A DNA stretch of 64,000 nucleotides from JAALLB01 sp039814425 (GTDB lineage Bacteria > Pseudomonadota > Alphaproteobacteria > Rhizobiales > Rhizobiaceae): NCBI GenBank assembly GCA_039814425.1, contig JBCCBE010000001.1, positions 1-64,000 of the forward strand, given 5' to 3'. This document shows, one piece after another, positions 62,294 to 64,000 of the stretch. The translations under genes were made by a program, and so were the position numbers. The notes under the pieces are model-generated. The model was not told the DNA's origin, ran no database searches, and saw nothing but the letters and a program-made list of their open reading frames with translations. Within the stretch, counting starts at the first letter, position 1. Every line of letters starts with the position of its first letter.

Positions 62294-63340
62294 CTATTGA
62301 AACATCATAGATGGATGGAAGGTTACAACGATTTCAGACCAGGTTTCATATTTTTCTTTTGGCAGGAAGTCATAGGGTGCGCAACGCAAAGCATATCGTA
62401 GGGCATCTCGGGTGAATTTCTTTTTCTCCTGTTCAGAGCCGCCAGAAGCTTTACCTTTTGGAGAAACCTTAAACGAACCATCTGGATTAAGTTCCATGAT
62501 GATGGTGATTTTGAGGTCTGATGAAATGCTTTGTCCGGCCTGTCCGGTGGAGCAACGGCTGATTCTCGAAATCAACTGATCTTCTTCTCGGCGAGAAAGC
62601 TTCTTTGCGAAATTAGATGTTGAGGTGCCCAATGCTGCTGTCTGGGTAGATTTTTTCTGTCCACCTGAAGCAGCTTTTTCAACCGTTTTATTGTTTTTGA
62701 TTACATCACTAATGCTTTGCTCGTCGCTTTTCTTTGCGTCTTTGGATTTTTTTGACGGATCCTGCGTTGTTTTATCCCGTTCTGTAGTTTTTGCCGTATT
62801 TGGCTTTGGCGGACTGGGTTTGAGGCTCGGAATTGGAAGACTTTCAGGTAATGCAGCCAATTGGACATCCGCTTCGGTAGGAACTGGTGGTTCCTCACTC
62901 GGTAGATCTTCGGTAATTGGTGTAGCTGGATCACTGACTGCAGCAAGTTCTGTTGCAGGTGTTGGAACGTCTTCGTTTTCTTCTGTTGGTACAGGGTCCG
63001 GTTTTTCAATTGCCTGTTCAGGTTCTGGCGCTGCTGCAGTTTTTTCTACCGCTTTTTCAGCAGCCTCGGCTTCATTGTTTACGGCTTCGTCATTATTGCT
63101 GTCACCGATGTTCTGAGCGTCAGGAACTTCTTGCGGCGTTTCAGTTTGTTTGGGAGCGGGAGTTTCAGCTATATCTGCCTGTTTTTCACCAGCAGCCGGG
63201 GCACTTACCTCGCTGGTTTCAAAATCGATTTCAACACCAGAGAGTTCAATTTGCTCAATTTGCGGCGCAGATACATTGAGCAATCCCCAGGACAGAACTG
63301 CTGCATGTAAAATCGTTGATGTGACAGTGCCGATTTTCAT
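62294..63340 (-). CDS. tolA: TolA-like envelope-spanning protein
   Basis: A 348-residue protein in the tolA position between tolR and tolB. It has a short N-terminal hydrophobic segment (IGTVTSTILHAAVLSWGLL), a long Pro/Glu/Ala/Lys-rich extended region (about 45-225) and a C-terminal TonB/TolA-like globular domain (about 250-345; LKITIIMELNPDGSFKV, YALRCAPYDFLPKEKYETW). The sequence of the middle is low complexity, as in other TolA proteins. Confidence 0.9.
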   Translation of the reverse strand: MKIGTVTSTILHAAVLSWGLLNVSAPQIEQIELSGVEIDFETSEVSAPAAGEKQADIAETPAPKQTETPQEVPDAQNIGDSNNDEAVNNEAEAAEKAVEKTAAAPEPEQAIEKPDPVPTEENEDVPTPATELAAVSDPATPITEDLPSEEPPVPTEADVQLAALPESLPIPSLKPSPPKPNTAKTTERDKTTQDPSKKSKDAKKSDEQSISDVIKNNKTVEKAASGGQKKSTQTAALGTSTSNFAKKLSRREEDQLISRISRCSTGQAGQSISSDLKITIIMELNPDGSFKVSPKGKASGGSEQEKKKFTRDALRYALRCAPYDFLPKEKYETWSEIVVTFHPSMMFQ

Positions 63341-63359
63341 CTGACCAGAATTACCGTTC

Positions 63360-63809
63360 CTACTGCGTCGGCAGGCTTGTCATGGTGAATTTTTTATATC
63401 CCGCAGCAGAAATTTGTCCCAATACCTTGGCGATAATCTCGTAAGGTGACGCGGCATCTCCTTTTATGAAGATCCGGGTCTCGAATTTTTCGCGGGTTTC
63501 TGAGATTGCTGCAAGGCGCGGTGTCAACTCATTTAAAGTTATCTCGGTCTCCTGAATAAAGACCCGGCCATCCTTTGAAATGGTCAGCGTAATTGGTTGG
63601 GTTTCCACATTCACCGGTCCTGCCTTTGTTTCTGGCAGGTCAACTTCAACGCCTACCGTCAAAAGTGGGGCAGTGACCATGAATATGATTAGCAAAACCA
63701 GCATGACATCCACAAATGGGGTCACGTTAATTTCGTTAATCGGTTGATGGCGTTTGTTGCGACGGCGTTTACTGCCGCCTGCCTGGGCAACTCCAGTTGA
63801 CATTCCCAT
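63360..63809 (-). CDS. tolR: Tol-Pal proton-channel subunit TolR (ExbD family)
   Basis: A 149-residue inner-membrane protein with one N-terminal membrane helix containing the proton-relay Asp in NVTPFVDVMLVLLIIFMVT (about 28-46) and a periplasmic domain. It forms the TolQR motor. It lies 12 bases after tolQ. Confidence 0.96.
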   Translation of the reverse strand: MGMSTGVAQAGGSKRRRNKRHQPINEINVTPFVDVMLVLLIIFMVTAPLLTVGVEVDLPETKAGPVNVETQPITLTISKDGRVFIQETEITLNELTPRLAAISETREKFETRIFIKGDAASPYEIIAKVLGQISAAGYKKFTMTSLPTQ

Positions 63810-63821
63810 ATCGATTAAGCC

Positions 63822-64000
63822 CTATTCTGCTGCGCGTTGGCGCGCATTACTATTTTTCTCATCAATCTGGCGCGAAAGTATGGCAGAAAATTCATCTGCA
63901 AATCCTTCCATGCGCGTAACAAGCTTACCGACATCAGAGGAAAGTTTATTGTAAAATACAGTTGCCGGGATCGCAGCCAGCAGTCCCAGTGCAGTTGCAA
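63822..64000 (-). CDS. tolQ: Tol-Pal proton-channel subunit TolQ, C-terminal part (cut by right edge)
   Basis: The minus strand from the window edge encodes the last 59 residues of TolQ: ATALGLLAAIPATVFYNKL (the final membrane helix, with the conserved Ala/Thr/Pro-rich face) and a cytoplasmic tail ending NARQRAAE before TAG at 63824-63822. The open frame listed by simple translation at 63815-64000 is in another phase and is not the protein. The rest of tolQ lies beyond the window. Confidence 0.92.
   Translation of the reverse strand, partial: ATALGLLAAIPATVFYNKLSSDVGKLVTRMEGFADEFSAILSRQIDEKNSNARQRAAE

Noticed and set aside
63815..64000. 61-codon minus-strand frame at the right edge
   Set aside because: It is out of phase; the real tolQ C terminus is in the frame that ends at 63822.

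Overview
The window looks like chromosomal DNA of an alphaproteobacterium, most likely of the order Hyphomicrobiales (Rhizobiales). The reasons are the gene order tolQ-tolR-tolA-tolB-pal-cpoB-tilS-ftsH-glmM, a stand-alone F0 operon atpI-B-E-F'-F with a duplicated b subunit, a CpaA-F/TadB-C/TadD pilus locus, a BacA/SbmA peptide transporter, and a GTTC-N7-GTTC SOS box of the alphaproteobacterial type. Base composition looks moderate (AT-rich for the order). The genus cannot be fixed from the sequence alone. I see no insertion sequence, prophage, CRISPR array or plasmid backbone.

Layout. 1-953: the N-terminal part of a large repetitive, autotransporter-like exported protein (minus strand, running off the left edge) with 159-bp tandem repeats; then a tRNA-Arg(CCG). 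1.7-7.0 kb: minus-strand housekeeping and accessory genes (DUF427 protein, Crp-type regulator, PhlG-like hydrolase, polA). 7.3-17.4 kb: the Tad/Flp pilus locus (flp, cpaA, cpaBCDEF, tadB, tadC, and a convergent tadD lipoprotein). 17.5-20.2 kb: M17 aminopeptidase, MarR regulator and NlpC/P60 hydrolase. 20.4-27.7 kb: a BFD-like ferredoxin, a 2-hydroxyacid dehydrogenase and a complete YejABEF peptide importer. 27.8-29.9 kb: an SOS-boxed radical SAM gene and rnhB. 29.9-32.5 kb: the F0 ATP synthase operon. 32.8-33.9 kb: a SleB-type wall hydrolase. 34.3-38.0 kb: a three-subunit molybdenum hydroxylase of the CoxL form II type. 38.2-40.1 kb: DUF4399 protein, ECF sigma factor and anti-sigma. 40.4-45.3 kb: a minus-strand catabolic cluster (glutathionyl-hydroquinone reductase, TauD-type dioxygenase, RidA, two acyl-CoA dehydrogenases). 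45.4-51.9 kb: a Popeye-like cNMP-binding membrane protein, guaA, an acyltransferase-SGNH protein, a small orphan, bacA and a DksA-type zinc finger. 52.1-54.2 kb: YfgM-like TPR protein and der. 54.2-64.0 kb: glmM, ftsH, tilS and the Tol-Pal system, with tolQ cut by the right edge.

How the parts work together. The Tad genes supply pilin, prepilin peptidase, secretin, pilotin, ATPases and inner-membrane platform; the pseudopilins TadE/F/G are not in this window. YejABEF and BacA are two independent routes for importing peptides across the inner membrane, both known from rhizobial tolerance to host antimicrobial peptides. The two adjacent acyl-CoA dehydrogenases each lack a motif the other keeps, as expected of a heteromeric enzyme. 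Tol-Pal, FtsH, GlmM, SleB and the NlpC/P60 protein give the window a strong envelope-maintenance theme.

The most interesting unexplained signals are: an inverted-repeat element, TTAACC-N9-GGTTAA, found about 60-65 bases upstream of both tadD and the SleB-type hydrolase gene; a perfect LexA box before a PA0069-family radical SAM gene; the Popeye-like receptor; the higher-order repeat in the surface protein; and a long hairpin with a tandem GGGGTT repeat upstream of bacA. Start codons were chosen by Shine-Dalgarno position and signal peptides where possible, so several genes are shorter than their longest open frame.
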